Assembly (NCBI GenBank): GCA_964590645.1
Contig: CAZPYJ010000007.1
Span: 1 to 64,000, forward strand
Reading direction: 5' to 3'
From: JAGNHN01 sp964590645
Lineage (GTDB): Bacteria; Bacteroidota; Bacteroidia; Bacteroidales; JAGNHN01
Length of the DNA stretch: 64,000 bases
Positions 41,465-49,243 of the stretch are shown in pieces. The position numbers and the translations under genes were made by a program. The notes under the pieces were generated by a model that saw only the letters and a program-made list of their open reading frames with translations, had not been told where the DNA came from and made no database searches. Numbering within the stretch: the first letter of the stretch is position 1; each line of letters opens with the position of its first letter.

Positions 41465-41775
41465 TGTGTTCGCGCGCGCTATGGCTATTTCGGCCCAAAC
41501 TGGCCCAAACTATGCCACACTTTTCGACGAAGCTGTGCCAGTTTTCGGATGAAACTGTGCCAAAATTGCTGCTGTGCCTAGCCTCCAGGCTATGCACGAA
41601 ATTCAGGCAGTTGGGTTAGCATTGTTTTCTTAGGCTGGAAACTGCGTTCCTGGAGGTCCGTAGCGTGGACGATTTCCTGCCGACAGGCATTGCAACGGGC
41701 AGCCGAGTTGCACTAACGAGATGTCGTCACAGACGACAGCCCTTTCCGCACGCGCTGCAAGCGCGCGCGAACACA
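41465..41775. repeat. 311-base segment with 16-base terminal inverted repeats
   Basis: TGTGTTCGCGCGCGCT (41465-41480) is the exact reverse complement of AGCGCGCGCGAACACA (41760-41775). The segment contains no gene but encloses copy 2 of the 121-base repeat and a hairpin (GTCGTC-ACA-GACGAC, 41723-41737). No target-site duplication is evident. Confidence 0.65.
41568..41690. repeat. 121-base dispersed repeat, copy 2
   Basis: The partner of 40620-40740 in the same orientation. Its stem (GTGCCTAGCCT/AGGCTATGCAC) carries one mismatch, so it is the more decayed copy. Confidence 0.8.
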
Positions 41776-41800
41776 AAAAAGGCCAACCTTTCGGTCAGCC
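41775..41800 (-). terminator. terminator of tRNA-Val
   Basis: On the minus strand GGCTGACC-GAAA-GGTTGGCC (41781-41800) forms an 8-bp stem with two wobble pairs, followed by TTTTTT (41775-41780). Confidence 0.8.
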
Positions 41801-41809
41801 TTTGGCTTG

Positions 41810-41884
41810 TGGGACATACTGGATTCGAACCAGTGACTTCTACCCTGTCAAGGTAGCGCTCTAAACCAACTGAGCTAATGCCCC
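41810..41884 (-). tRNA. tRNA-Val (anticodon GAC)
   Basis: On the minus strand GGGGCAT (41878-41884) pairs with ATGTCCC (41811-41817), with discriminator A at 41810. The anticodon stem CTACC/GGTAG encloses TTGACAG, giving GAC (reads GUC). D-arm TAGCTCAGTTGG and T-loop TTCGAAT fix the strand; reading the plus strand as tRNA-Asp is wrong. Confidence 0.94.
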
Positions 41885-41913
41885 ATTCAGGATGGCTTCT
41901 GTGTAAGCCGATG

Positions 41914-41921
41914 CAAAAATA
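41914..41921 (-). promoter_or_regulatory. -7 element (TATTTTTG) of tRNA-Val
   Basis: A TAnnTTTG match on the minus strand, 30 bases before the tRNA-Val 5' end. Confidence 0.6.
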
Positions 41922-42177
41922 GTAAAATGTATGTGGATGAGAAATGAAAAATGTGACCGGCAGACGCTTGCTGCCAAACTCGGGAGTAAATCCTGACATT
42001 GATGCGGCGTGATGAATGCGGACTGCTTATGTCTATGCTTTGGTCTCTATAATATAGTGATAGCCAGGTCGATAAGCTGTATTGGGATTAGGATATGCCT
42101 TACATACTATGCTATCCCTGAATGACTTCCGCTCACGCAAGGCTATTCTAACTTAGACTCAATAAAAATAAAAAGCC

Positions 42178-42185
42178 TATATTTG
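42178..42185 (+). promoter_or_regulatory. -7 element (TATATTTG) of radical SAM cluster
   Basis: A TAnnTTTG match 38 bases before the ATG at 42224. A clear Shine-Dalgarno AAGGAG (42213-42218) sits 5 bases before that ATG, which is unusual for Bacteroidota and decides the start over the GTG at 42218. Confidence 0.6.
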
Positions 42186-42223
42186 GCTAATTTGAAGAAT
42201 GTTCAATAAAAAAAGGAGTGCCA

Positions 42224-43513
42224 ATGAGATTTGTGACTTACAATTCAAGAAATTTTCGAAACATCGAGTATATGAAGGGGATTCCTGAATCGCTGAAACA
42301 AGAAATCGATATTGTTTCAAGTGTTATTCCCTTCAAAACTAATAACTACGTAACTGACTACCTGATAGATTGGGAGAATTATGCTGATGATCCGATTTAT
42401 ACCCTGAACTTTCCCAAAAAAGAAATGCTGACAGAATTACAGTTTCAGAGAGTAAAAAGGGCCTTACACAAAGGAAATGATCTCGAACTGCAACAGGCTG
42501 TTTACGGAATAAGAATGGAGATGAATCCACATCCAGCGCAGCAAATGAGTAACGTTCCGGTGCTGGACGGAATAGAGCTGAAAGGAGCGCAGCATAAATA
42601 CCGTGATATTGTTCTTTTTTTCCCAAGTCAGGGGCAGACCTGCCACGCCCATTGTACCTTTTGTTTCAGATGGCCGCAGTTTGTCAAGGATATGGACCTG
42701 AAATTCTCTCTGAATGAAATCAACAGCATTGTTGAGTATATCCGTCGAAATAAGCATATTAATGAGATACTGTTTACCGGTGGAGACCCAATGGTGATGA
42801 GCCCTTTGGAGCTGTCAAAATATATTGACGTGCTGTTGAATGCCGGATTAAGCAATTTGGAGAACATCCGATTTGGAACAAAATCCATCAGTTACTGGCC
42901 CTTTACCTACCTGCCCGAATTCAATGATGAAGCCGTTGATATATTAAAGCTATTCAAACGCATAACAGAGCAGGGATTCCATCTGTCTATTATGGCGCAC
43001 TTTAACCATCCCAATGAGCTTGATAATGCTATTGTAAAGGAAGCGATCCACAATATCAGGGAGACTGGTGCAGCAATCCGAACCCAGTCGCCCATCATCA
43101 AGCACATTAATGATAACAGCATAGACTGGGCACGGATGTGGAAAATGCAGGTTAAGCTCGGGATGATTCCCTATTATATGTTTGTAGAGCGTGAAACGGG
43201 CCCCTACGATTACTTCAGTATTCCCCTGGCGGAGGTATACCGGATTTATAAAGAGGCAATCAGGCATTCAGGTAGTTTTGCCAAAACGCTTACTGGTCCT
43301 GTTATGTCGGCAGATATGGGGAAAGTTCAGATACTGGGACTGCTTGATAACCCTGCAGATGGCAAAAAGTATTTTATGATGCAGTATGTGCGTCATCGCG
43401 ATTATCGTAAGACCTTTTCTCCTTTCCTGATGCATTATGATCCTTCCGCCACCTGGGTTGATCAGTTGAACAGGGTGGAAGCCAGGGTTCCCCTCAAGCA
43501 GTATCAAAACTAA
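42224..43513 (+). CDS. KamA-family radical SAM aminomutase-like enzyme
   Basis: A 429-residue radical SAM enzyme related to lysine 2,3-aminomutase. The cluster motif is C140-HAH-C144-TF-C147 (CHAHCTFCF). The SAM-binding FTGGDPMVMSP and the RTQSPIIKHIND segment match the aminomutase core. A Lys (K367, in SADMGKVQ) falls where LAM carries its PLP lysine. The N- and C-terminal parts differ from characterised LAM, and the substrate is unknown. It is followed after 11 bases by a diflavin reductase gene that could supply electrons for SAM cleavage. Confidence 0.88.
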   Translation: MRFVTYNSRNFRNIEYMKGIPESLKQEIDIVSSVIPFKTNNYVTDYLIDWENYADDPIYTLNFPKKEMLTELQFQRVKRALHKGNDLELQQAVYGIRMEMNPHPAQQMSNVPVLDGIELKGAQHKYRDIVLFFPSQGQTCHAHCTFCFRWPQFVKDMDLKFSLNEINSIVEYIRRNKHINEILFTGGDPMVMSPLELSKYIDVLLNAGLSNLENIRFGTKSISYWPFTYLPEFNDEAVDILKLFKRITEQGFHLSIMAHFNHPNELDNAIVKEAIHNIRETGAAIRTQSPIIKHINDNSIDWARMWKMQVKLGMIPYYMFVERETGPYDYFSIPLAEVYRIYKEAIRHSGSFAKTLTGPVMSADMGKVQILGLLDNPADGKKYFMMQYVRHRDYRKTFSPFLMHYDPSATWVDQLNRVEARVPLKQYQN

Positions 43514-43524
43514 ATCCGATCTTT

Positions 43525-45222
43525 ATGCATATCCAGCGCAACAAAGACAAGGTGCCCGAACGGGCACACGATATTCGCAATACAAGCAAATCCATACCAG
43601 AGTTTAAGGAAACACTTCATATCCTCTTCGGCAGCCGCACCGGTAATGCTGAATCTGCCGCAAAGCTGGCAAGTCGCTATGCAACTTATCTGGGCATACG
43701 TAATATTCTATTGGATATGAAGAACTTGAGCCTGGAGCAGTTTGCAGGGTTCAGGAATGTGCTGCTGGCTGTCAGTACCCACGGCGAAGGAGACCCCCCG
43801 GCCGCGGCGGCCGCTTTCTATAATGCCATTCTGGGAGATCGGGCCCCGGATCTGAGTATGCTCAGCTTCGGCATCCTGGCTTTGGGTGACAGCAGTTACA
43901 AAGACTTCTGTAAGACAGGGAATGATTTTCGGGAACGCTTCCTTGCATTAAATGCCAGAGAGATGTGTCCGATTGCAGAATGCGACATTGATTATGAAGA
44001 AAGGGCGAGCGCCTGGGCCAAAGATGCGGTGGACGCCTTCGCTGGCTTACTTCCGGCCAACTTTGAAAGGCAAGAAAAGGTCTTTTCATTCCAGATAAAC
44101 AAGAGAGAATCCGAACGAGAGAATGTGTACTACGCCAAAGTGCTGCAAAAGAAATGGATTACCCATAGCAAGGCTGAGAAAAAGGTAATGCATCTTGTAC
44201 TGTCTCTCGACAACTTCCATCATCCATACTCCCCCGGTGATACTTTTGGGGTCTTCGTGAACAATTCACGACTGCTGACCGATAAGCTGATCAAGCAGCT
44301 AAACTTTGACCGGTCCTTTGTGGTGAAAAGAAATGGAGGTATCAAATTGCTTAAGGATGCCCTCCTTACTGATTATGAAATCACTCAGCTCACACCTGCT
44401 GTACTTCGAAAGTACGTCTTACTTACAGGAAATGATGCACTTAAACGTTTGTTATCAGAGCAGAAAGCAGTGGAGGAGTACTGCAGAACAAGAGATGTGA
44501 TAGATCTTGTCAGCGATTTTCCCGGAGTGCTCCTGCCTGATGCATTCCTTTCCTTGCTCAGAAAGCTCACTCCCAGGCATTATTCTGTTGCCTCCAGCCC
44601 ACTGATGTATCCCGGTGAGCTCCACCTGACCGTGAGCCTGATTGATTATCCCTTCAACAAGCGGGTGCATAAAGGGGTTTGTTCAGGCTACCTTTCCGAC
44701 AGGATCGAAATTGGAGATACTGTTCCCATTGCCCTGGAGAGGAATGAATCCTTCAGGCTTACGGAGGATGATTCGGTACCCCTGATAATGATAGGCACCA
44801 GCACTGGAATCGCTCCCTTCAGAGCCTTCCTGCAGGAAAGGGAGTACAGGGCCGCCACCGGTGAAAACTGGTTGTTTTTTGGAGACAGGCACCGGGAGAG
44901 CGATTTTCTGTATGAGGAGGAAATACAGACTTATGTTGAATCCGGATTGCTGAGCAGACTGAATACCGCATTTTCGCGCGATGGTGATCAAAAGGAATAT
45001 GTTCAGCATCATATGCTTAAGCACAGCAAAGCGCTTTTTGAGTGGATGGATAAGCGAAATGCGGTGGTATATCTCTGCGGGAGTAAGAGGACGGTAGGGA
45101 AGGGTGTGAAAGATTGCCTCGAGAAGATCATTGCTATGGAGGGAAGACTTTCGCACAGTGCAGCGAGGACTTATCTGCAGAGAATGAAAACGGAGAGGCG
45201 CTTCCAATCGGACATCTACTGA
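43525..45222 (+). CDS. CysJ-like diflavin NADPH reductase
   Basis: A 565-residue FMN/FAD reductase. The flavodoxin domain occupies about 30-180 (ILFGSRTGNAESAAK, STHGEGDPP, LGDSSYKDFC). The FAD domain follows from about 205, with RHYSVASS and KGVCSGYLSDRI. The NADPH domain has MIGTSTGIAPFRAFLQER, FFGDRHRESDF and YLCGSKRTVGKGV. This is the layout of sulfite reductase alpha subunit, but no CysI or other sulfur gene is present. Placed between a radical SAM enzyme and a HAB-like protein, it is better read as an electron donor to a neighbour. Ends with RRFQSDIY, where CysJ ends RYQRDVY. Confidence 0.92.
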   Translation: MHIQRNKDKVPERAHDIRNTSKSIPEFKETLHILFGSRTGNAESAAKLASRYATYLGIRNILLDMKNLSLEQFAGFRNVLLAVSTHGEGDPPAAAAAFYNAILGDRAPDLSMLSFGILALGDSSYKDFCKTGNDFRERFLALNAREMCPIAECDIDYEERASAWAKDAVDAFAGLLPANFERQEKVFSFQINKRESERENVYYAKVLQKKWITHSKAEKKVMHLVLSLDNFHHPYSPGDTFGVFVNNSRLLTDKLIKQLNFDRSFVVKRNGGIKLLKDALLTDYEITQLTPAVLRKYVLLTGNDALKRLLSEQKAVEEYCRTRDVIDLVSDFPGVLLPDAFLSLLRKLTPRHYSVASSPLMYPGELHLTVSLIDYPFNKRVHKGVCSGYLSDRIEIGDTVPIALERNESFRLTEDDSVPLIMIGTSTGIAPFRAFLQEREYRAATGENWLFFGDRHRESDFLYEEEIQTYVESGLLSRLNTAFSRDGDQKEYVQHHMLKHSKALFEWMDKRNAVVYLCGSKRTVGKGVKDCLEKIIAMEGRLSHSAARTYLQRMKTERRFQSDIY

Positions 45223-45267
45223 AAATGGCCAGGTATACAAACATTTTAATTCAGTCATATTCAAAAA

Positions 45268-45750
45268 ATGCAAATAATGAGTCAAGAAAGCCATACGCTG
45301 AGAATCAAGGATAAACAAGCGAATAACTTGATTTTTTTAGGTATTTTTCTTTTTTTTCTCGGTTTACTGATCGGCCTGTTTGTTCAGAATATGGCCAACC
45401 CCAGAATGGCACTGTCGGCCCATCTGGAAGGGATAATGAACGGAATATTTCTGATGGTTTTAGGATTGATCTGGAATAAACTCATCCTGTCGCCGAGATG
45501 GCTCAGACTGACTTTTTGGCTCACAGTCTATGGAACCTTTGCGAACATTATCGCAGTGACCATTGCGGCTGCAAGCGGTTTCGGAAAAATGATGCCTTTA
45601 GCGGGCGGACAGGAAGGTCCTCCAGTGGTAGAAGGAATGATATCTTTTTTGCTTATTACACTGGGATTCTGTATGTTGGCTATCTGTGTGCTTGTGATGC
45701 TGGGCTTTGCCAGATACCTTAAGAGCTACCCTGACAATGAGGTGGTTTAG
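45268..45750 (+). CDS. hydroxylaminobenzene mutase-like membrane protein
   Basis: A 160-residue protein with four hydrophobic helices (about 22-40, 52-70, 80-100, 122-150). The segment ANPRMALSAHLEGIMNGIFL matches the conserved block of the HabA/HabB family, whose founders rearrange hydroxylaminobenzene to aminophenol. The real substrate may differ. It lies 45 bases after the diflavin reductase, probably in the same transcript. The start may be the ATG at 45268 or 45277. Confidence 0.75.
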   Translation: MQIMSQESHTLRIKDKQANNLIFLGIFLFFLGLLIGLFVQNMANPRMALSAHLEGIMNGIFLMVLGLIWNKLILSPRWLRLTFWLTVYGTFANIIAVTIAAASGFGKMMPLAGGQEGPPVVEGMISFLLITLGFCMLAICVLVMLGFARYLKSYPDNEVV

Positions 45751-45846
45751 CGATTGATGAAGAAGGATGAAAAGTATTTCTGATACATTCAGCCAGGCAG
45801 CAGCTGAGATGAGAATGCACGTCGCTTCCCGCTCCACTCCTTTTCC

Positions 45847-45854
45847 TACCTTTG
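45847..45854 (+). promoter_or_regulatory. -7 element (TACCTTTG) of metal ABC operon
   Basis: A TAnnTTTG match 19 bases before the GTG start at 45874. Confidence 0.6.
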
Positions 45855-45873
45855 TGTCTTGAAATAGCGAAAG

Positions 45874-46614
45874 GTGGAATTAATAAAACTGCACGGCCTA
45901 AGCGCAGGTTATGAAAGTAAGCCTGTGTTGAAAGGGATTACCCTGGATGTTCATCAGGGAGATTTTATCGGCGTCATCGGACCAAACGGCGGCGGCAAAA
46001 CCACCTTGCTGAAAGTCATCCTGGGTTTGCTGCCCCCCTGGTCGGGAAGCCTTTGGTATGCCCAGGATCTCACCCACAAAGGACACAAAAGAATAGGTTA
46101 CCTGCCCCAGGATCCGGGACTGGATATGCAATTCCCGGTAAGGGTGAAGGATGTAGTGCTCACTGGCCTGATGCAGCGCAACCGCTCTTTGTTCTGGCAG
46201 GGTAAAGAAAGCAAAGCAATGCAAGCCCTTACCCGGGTGGGAATGCAGGAATGGGCCACCCGCAGCTTCGGTTCACTTTCGGGGGGGCAAAGACAGAAAG
46301 TCCTCCTTGCCAGGGCCATTGCAGACCGTCCAGCCCTGCTCATCCTCGATGAGCCGGATACTTTCACCGACCAGAGATTTGAACAGGATCTGTATTCTTT
46401 GCTCCGCGAATTGAATGAAGAAATGGCTATTATTATGGTGTCCCACGACCTGGGGATGATCTCTTCTCACGTGAAAACCATTGCCTGTGTGAATGGTGGT
46501 CTGCATTATCACCATTCCAATCTGATCAGCCAGGAGATGTTGGAAGCCTACGAATGTCCTATTGATATCATTACCCACGGCCACTTGCCGCATCGCGTTC
46601 TGGGAGAGCATTGA
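45874..46614 (+). CDS. metal ABC transporter ATPase (ZnuC/TroB type)
   Basis: A 246-residue ATPase. Walker A is GPNGGGKTT, the Q-loop region is YLPQDPG, the signature is LSGGQRQKVLLARAI and Walker B is ALLILDEPD. The C-terminal CVNGGLHYHH is typical of zinc/manganese-type ATPases. It starts at GTG. One base separates it from the permease gene. The solute-binding protein is not in the window, so the metal (Zn or Mn/Fe) is undetermined. Confidence 0.9.
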   Translation: MELIKLHGLSAGYESKPVLKGITLDVHQGDFIGVIGPNGGGKTTLLKVILGLLPPWSGSLWYAQDLTHKGHKRIGYLPQDPGLDMQFPVRVKDVVLTGLMQRNRSLFWQGKESKAMQALTRVGMQEWATRSFGSLSGGQRQKVLLARAIADRPALLILDEPDTFTDQRFEQDLYSLLRELNEEMAIIMVSHDLGMISSHVKTIACVNGGLHYHHSNLISQEMLEAYECPIDIITHGHLPHRVLGEH

Positions 46615-46615
46615 T

Positions 46616-47467
46616 ATGGATTACCTGAGCCCCTTTCTCGAGTACGCCTTTTTACGCAACGCCATCCTGTCGGCAAGTCTGGCCGGCATAGCCTGTGGCT
46701 TGTCCGGATCCTATGTGGTTTCGCGCCGACTGGTATTTCTGAGCGGAGGGGTCTCTCACGCTTCTTTCGGGGGCATCGGCCTGGCCTTTTTTCTGGGAAT
46801 GCATCCGCCCCTCGGGGCAATGGTGTTTGCAGTCCTTTCAGCCATCCTGGTTCAATACCTCGGAGAGCGTCACGCAATAAGGAAGGATTCTGCCATTGGT
46901 GTGATCTGGTCGCTGGGAATGGCCACCGGGATTATTTTTGTGTACCTCACCCCGGGCTATGTCCCCAACCTGATGTCTTACCTCTTCGGAAATATTCTTA
47001 CGGTCAATTCCACAGATTTATGGTTGCTGGGTGGTGCCAGCGCTCTGAACCTTTTGGCATTCGTCCTCTTTTATCCCCTGGTGCTCAGCCTGGCCTTCGA
47101 CGAAAACTATGCCCGGGTGCGCCAGCTTCCTGTGAACTTCCTGAACTACCTGTTGATGGCCCTGGTGGCCATCACCATCGTCACCACCATCCGGATAGCA
47201 GGGGTTATTCTGGTCATTTCTTTCCTGACCCTGCCCCAGGCCATAGCCGGGATATTCACACGAAGCCTGGCTGGAATGATGCGCTGGTCGGTAGTGCTGG
47301 CCGTGCTTGGTTCCTATGCCGGCATTATCCTTTCATACCATCTGGATATCCCTTCCGGAGCCAGTATTATCTTTACTTTCGCTTTGATGTTTTTAATCAT
47401 CAGGCTGTTTTTTATGGTCAGAGAATTTGCCGGCCGTGCAAGGTCGAAAGAACAAATCCGATCCTGA
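46616..47467 (+). CDS. metal ABC transporter permease (ZnuB/TroC type)
   Basis: A 283-residue permease of the ABC-3 family with eight or nine helices. SYVVSRRLVFLSGGVSHASFGGIGL is the diagnostic start (residues about 30-54), and the VILVISFLTLPQAIAGIF segment is the C-terminal signature. It partners the ATPase at 45874. The ATG at 46616 is chosen because upstream frame lies inside the ATPase gene. Confidence 0.92.
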   Translation: MDYLSPFLEYAFLRNAILSASLAGIACGLSGSYVVSRRLVFLSGGVSHASFGGIGLAFFLGMHPPLGAMVFAVLSAILVQYLGERHAIRKDSAIGVIWSLGMATGIIFVYLTPGYVPNLMSYLFGNILTVNSTDLWLLGGASALNLLAFVLFYPLVLSLAFDENYARVRQLPVNFLNYLLMALVAITIVTTIRIAGVILVISFLTLPQAIAGIFTRSLAGMMRWSVVLAVLGSYAGIILSYHLDIPSGASIIFTFALMFLIIRLFFMVREFAGRARSKEQIRS

Positions 47468-47496
47468 TCTTGTTTTTCTGTGAGAAATTAATCACT

Positions 47497-49155
47497 ATGA
47501 AGAAGCTTTTCTTTTTTCCATCTTTTCTGGCCCTGTGCTTTGCTGCGATTTCAGTAGCGCAATCCAACGGTTATTACCGTGTCAGTTTTACGGATAAAAA
47601 CAATAGTCCGTACAGCATTGCCAATCCCTCGGATTATCTTTCAGCCAGAGCCATTGCCAGGAGAGCTCAGCAAGGCATTGCCATTACCGCAGCCGACCTG
47701 CCGGTGAATCCGGCCTATCTGTCTGCGGTTTCCACTACCGGTGCCACCCTGATCAATACCAGTAAGTGGTTCAATTCAGCGGTGGTCTCCATTCATAACG
47801 CAAGCCAATACAACCAGCTTTCTGCGCTTTCCTTTGTAGATACACTGGAGTGGCTTGCTCCCCCCACGATTAAGTCGGCCGGGGCAGATAAGTTTGAAAT
47901 GGAAATGATTCCGCGGGCATTGCCGTCGTTGATGGGAGAGAGCATCAGTGCGATCGATTATGGTTTTGGAATGAACCAGGCTACGATGATTTCTGTGGAT
48001 TATCTTCACGATTTGGGATACCAGGGACAGGGTGTCCATATCGCCGTGATCGATGCTGGTTTTAATGGCACCGATGTGAGTCCGATTTTTGATAGTGTCT
48101 GGACATCCGGCCGCCTGTTGGGCTATCGCGATTTTGCAAACCCAGGTGGCAATGTCTTTTCTGCTCACAACCACGGAACGATGGTTTTCTCCATTATGGG
48201 AGGCAATATTCCCGGACAGCTGGTGGGAACCGCTCCGCAGGCATCCTATTGGCTGTTGCGCAGTGAGGTGGGTGCCACTGAATACATCGTGGAGGAGGAT
48301 CATTGGATTGCCGCAGCCGAGTTTGCCGACAGTGCTGGAGTGGACATCATCAATTCTTCCCTGGGTTACACTGAGTTCTATGATATGAGCCAGAACCATA
48401 CCTACGAGGATATGGACGGCAATACTACCCGCATCACCCGCGGTGCTGATTTTGCGGCCTCCCGTGGAATTCTGGTGGTAAACAGTGCCGGAAACAGCGG
48501 AAATGCTGCCTGGAATTATATCGGTGCTCCTGCAGATGGAGACAGCGTATTTAGCATTGGAGCAGTGGATGCCTTTGGTAATTATGCTTCTTTTTCCTCA
48601 AAAGGGCCAAGCTGGGATGGACGCATTAAGCCGGATGTTTCGGCTCAGGGCCAGGGTACAGCCTACGGGGATCCCTGGGGCAGTGTAGGTATCGGAAACG
48701 GAACCTCTTTCTCCTCGCCCGTTATTGCCGGTGCAGCTGCCTGCCTCTGGCAGGCTTTTCCTGCATTTAATAATGTCCAGATAATGGATGCCATCCGCCA
48801 GAGTGCCAGTCAGTATGCCAATCCTGACACCCTTCTGGGATATGGTATTCCCGACTTTGCTGCTGCCGCTACCATCCTGGGCGCCATTCCTCCGAAGCAG
48901 CATCCAGATCAGGCAGAAATGCTTGTGAGGCAGGAAGGGCGCGAAGTACTGCATATCCGGCTTACAGGCTTGGCTGGAAATCTGCAGCTTTCCCTGCTGG
49001 ATGTGCAGGGGCGGACACTCAGAACAGCCGCGTATGCAAGCACAGGTGAGCCACTGGAGACTTCTTTTTCCGTGCAAAACCTTCCTGAAGGGGTCTATCT
49101 GATTCGTGCAGTCTCCTCCAAAGGCAGAGCCATAGCCAGAAAAATACTGCGATAG
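47497..49155 (+). CDS. T9SS-exported S8 subtilisin-like protease
   Basis: A 552-residue secreted protease. The signal peptide is FFFPSFLALCFAAISVAQ, followed by a propeptide-like region (YRVSFTDKNNSPYSIANPSDYLSARAI). The catalytic Asp is in IAVIDAGFNGTD, the His in HNHGTMVFSIMGG and the Ser in GNGTSFSSPVIAGAAACLW. The C-terminal 75 residues are a type A T9SS sorting domain (LSLLDVQGRTLRT, GVYLIRAVSSKG, ending KILR). It should act at the cell surface or outside. The ATG at 47497 is used because upstream frame overlaps the permease. Confidence 0.93.
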   Translation: MKKLFFFPSFLALCFAAISVAQSNGYYRVSFTDKNNSPYSIANPSDYLSARAIARRAQQGIAITAADLPVNPAYLSAVSTTGATLINTSKWFNSAVVSIHNASQYNQLSALSFVDTLEWLAPPTIKSAGADKFEMEMIPRALPSLMGESISAIDYGFGMNQATMISVDYLHDLGYQGQGVHIAVIDAGFNGTDVSPIFDSVWTSGRLLGYRDFANPGGNVFSAHNHGTMVFSIMGGNIPGQLVGTAPQASYWLLRSEVGATEYIVEEDHWIAAAEFADSAGVDIINSSLGYTEFYDMSQNHTYEDMDGNTTRITRGADFAASRGILVVNSAGNSGNAAWNYIGAPADGDSVFSIGAVDAFGNYASFSSKGPSWDGRIKPDVSAQGQGTAYGDPWGSVGIGNGTSFSSPVIAGAAACLWQAFPAFNNVQIMDAIRQSASQYANPDTLLGYGIPDFAAAATILGAIPPKQHPDQAEMLVRQEGREVLHIRLTGLAGNLQLSLLDVQGRTLRTAAYASTGEPLETSFSVQNLPEGVYLIRAVSSKGRAIARKILR

Positions 49156-49243
49156 CCGGGTTTTGACCCTATTTGATTTCTGAAACTTATTTCTGCTTTT
49201 TACGAATAAAGTACTTGCGTTCGCAAAAAGCGTGGAAACCTTT

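Larger units (their letters stand above)
41386..41809. other. repeat-filled gap next to tRNA-Val
   Basis: A 424-base gap with no gene. It holds a 16-base perfect inverted repeat pair enclosing 311 bases (41465-41775), the second 121-base repeat copy, short tandem GCTGTGCCA/ACTGTGCCA motifs (41530-41562) and the tRNA-Val terminator. Confidence 0.7.
41885..42223. other. gap between tRNA-Val and radical SAM gene
   Basis: A 339-base stretch with the tRNA-Val promoter (41914-41921) and the promoter and ribosome-binding site of the radical SAM gene. I see nothing else in it. Confidence 0.6.

Noticed and set aside
41810..41884. tRNA-Asp (GTC) read on the plus strand
   Set aside because: The D-arm and T-arm signatures are in correct order only on the minus strand, which gives anticodon GAC (Val).
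43525..45222. Assimilatory sulfite reductase operon
   Set aside because: The diflavin protein fits CysJ by domains, but no CysI, CysG, CysH or sulfate genes are present in the cluster.
47020..47496. Extension of the subtilase gene into the permease
   Set aside because: A signal peptide begins at 47497, and the upstream frame overlaps the well-supported permease in another frame.
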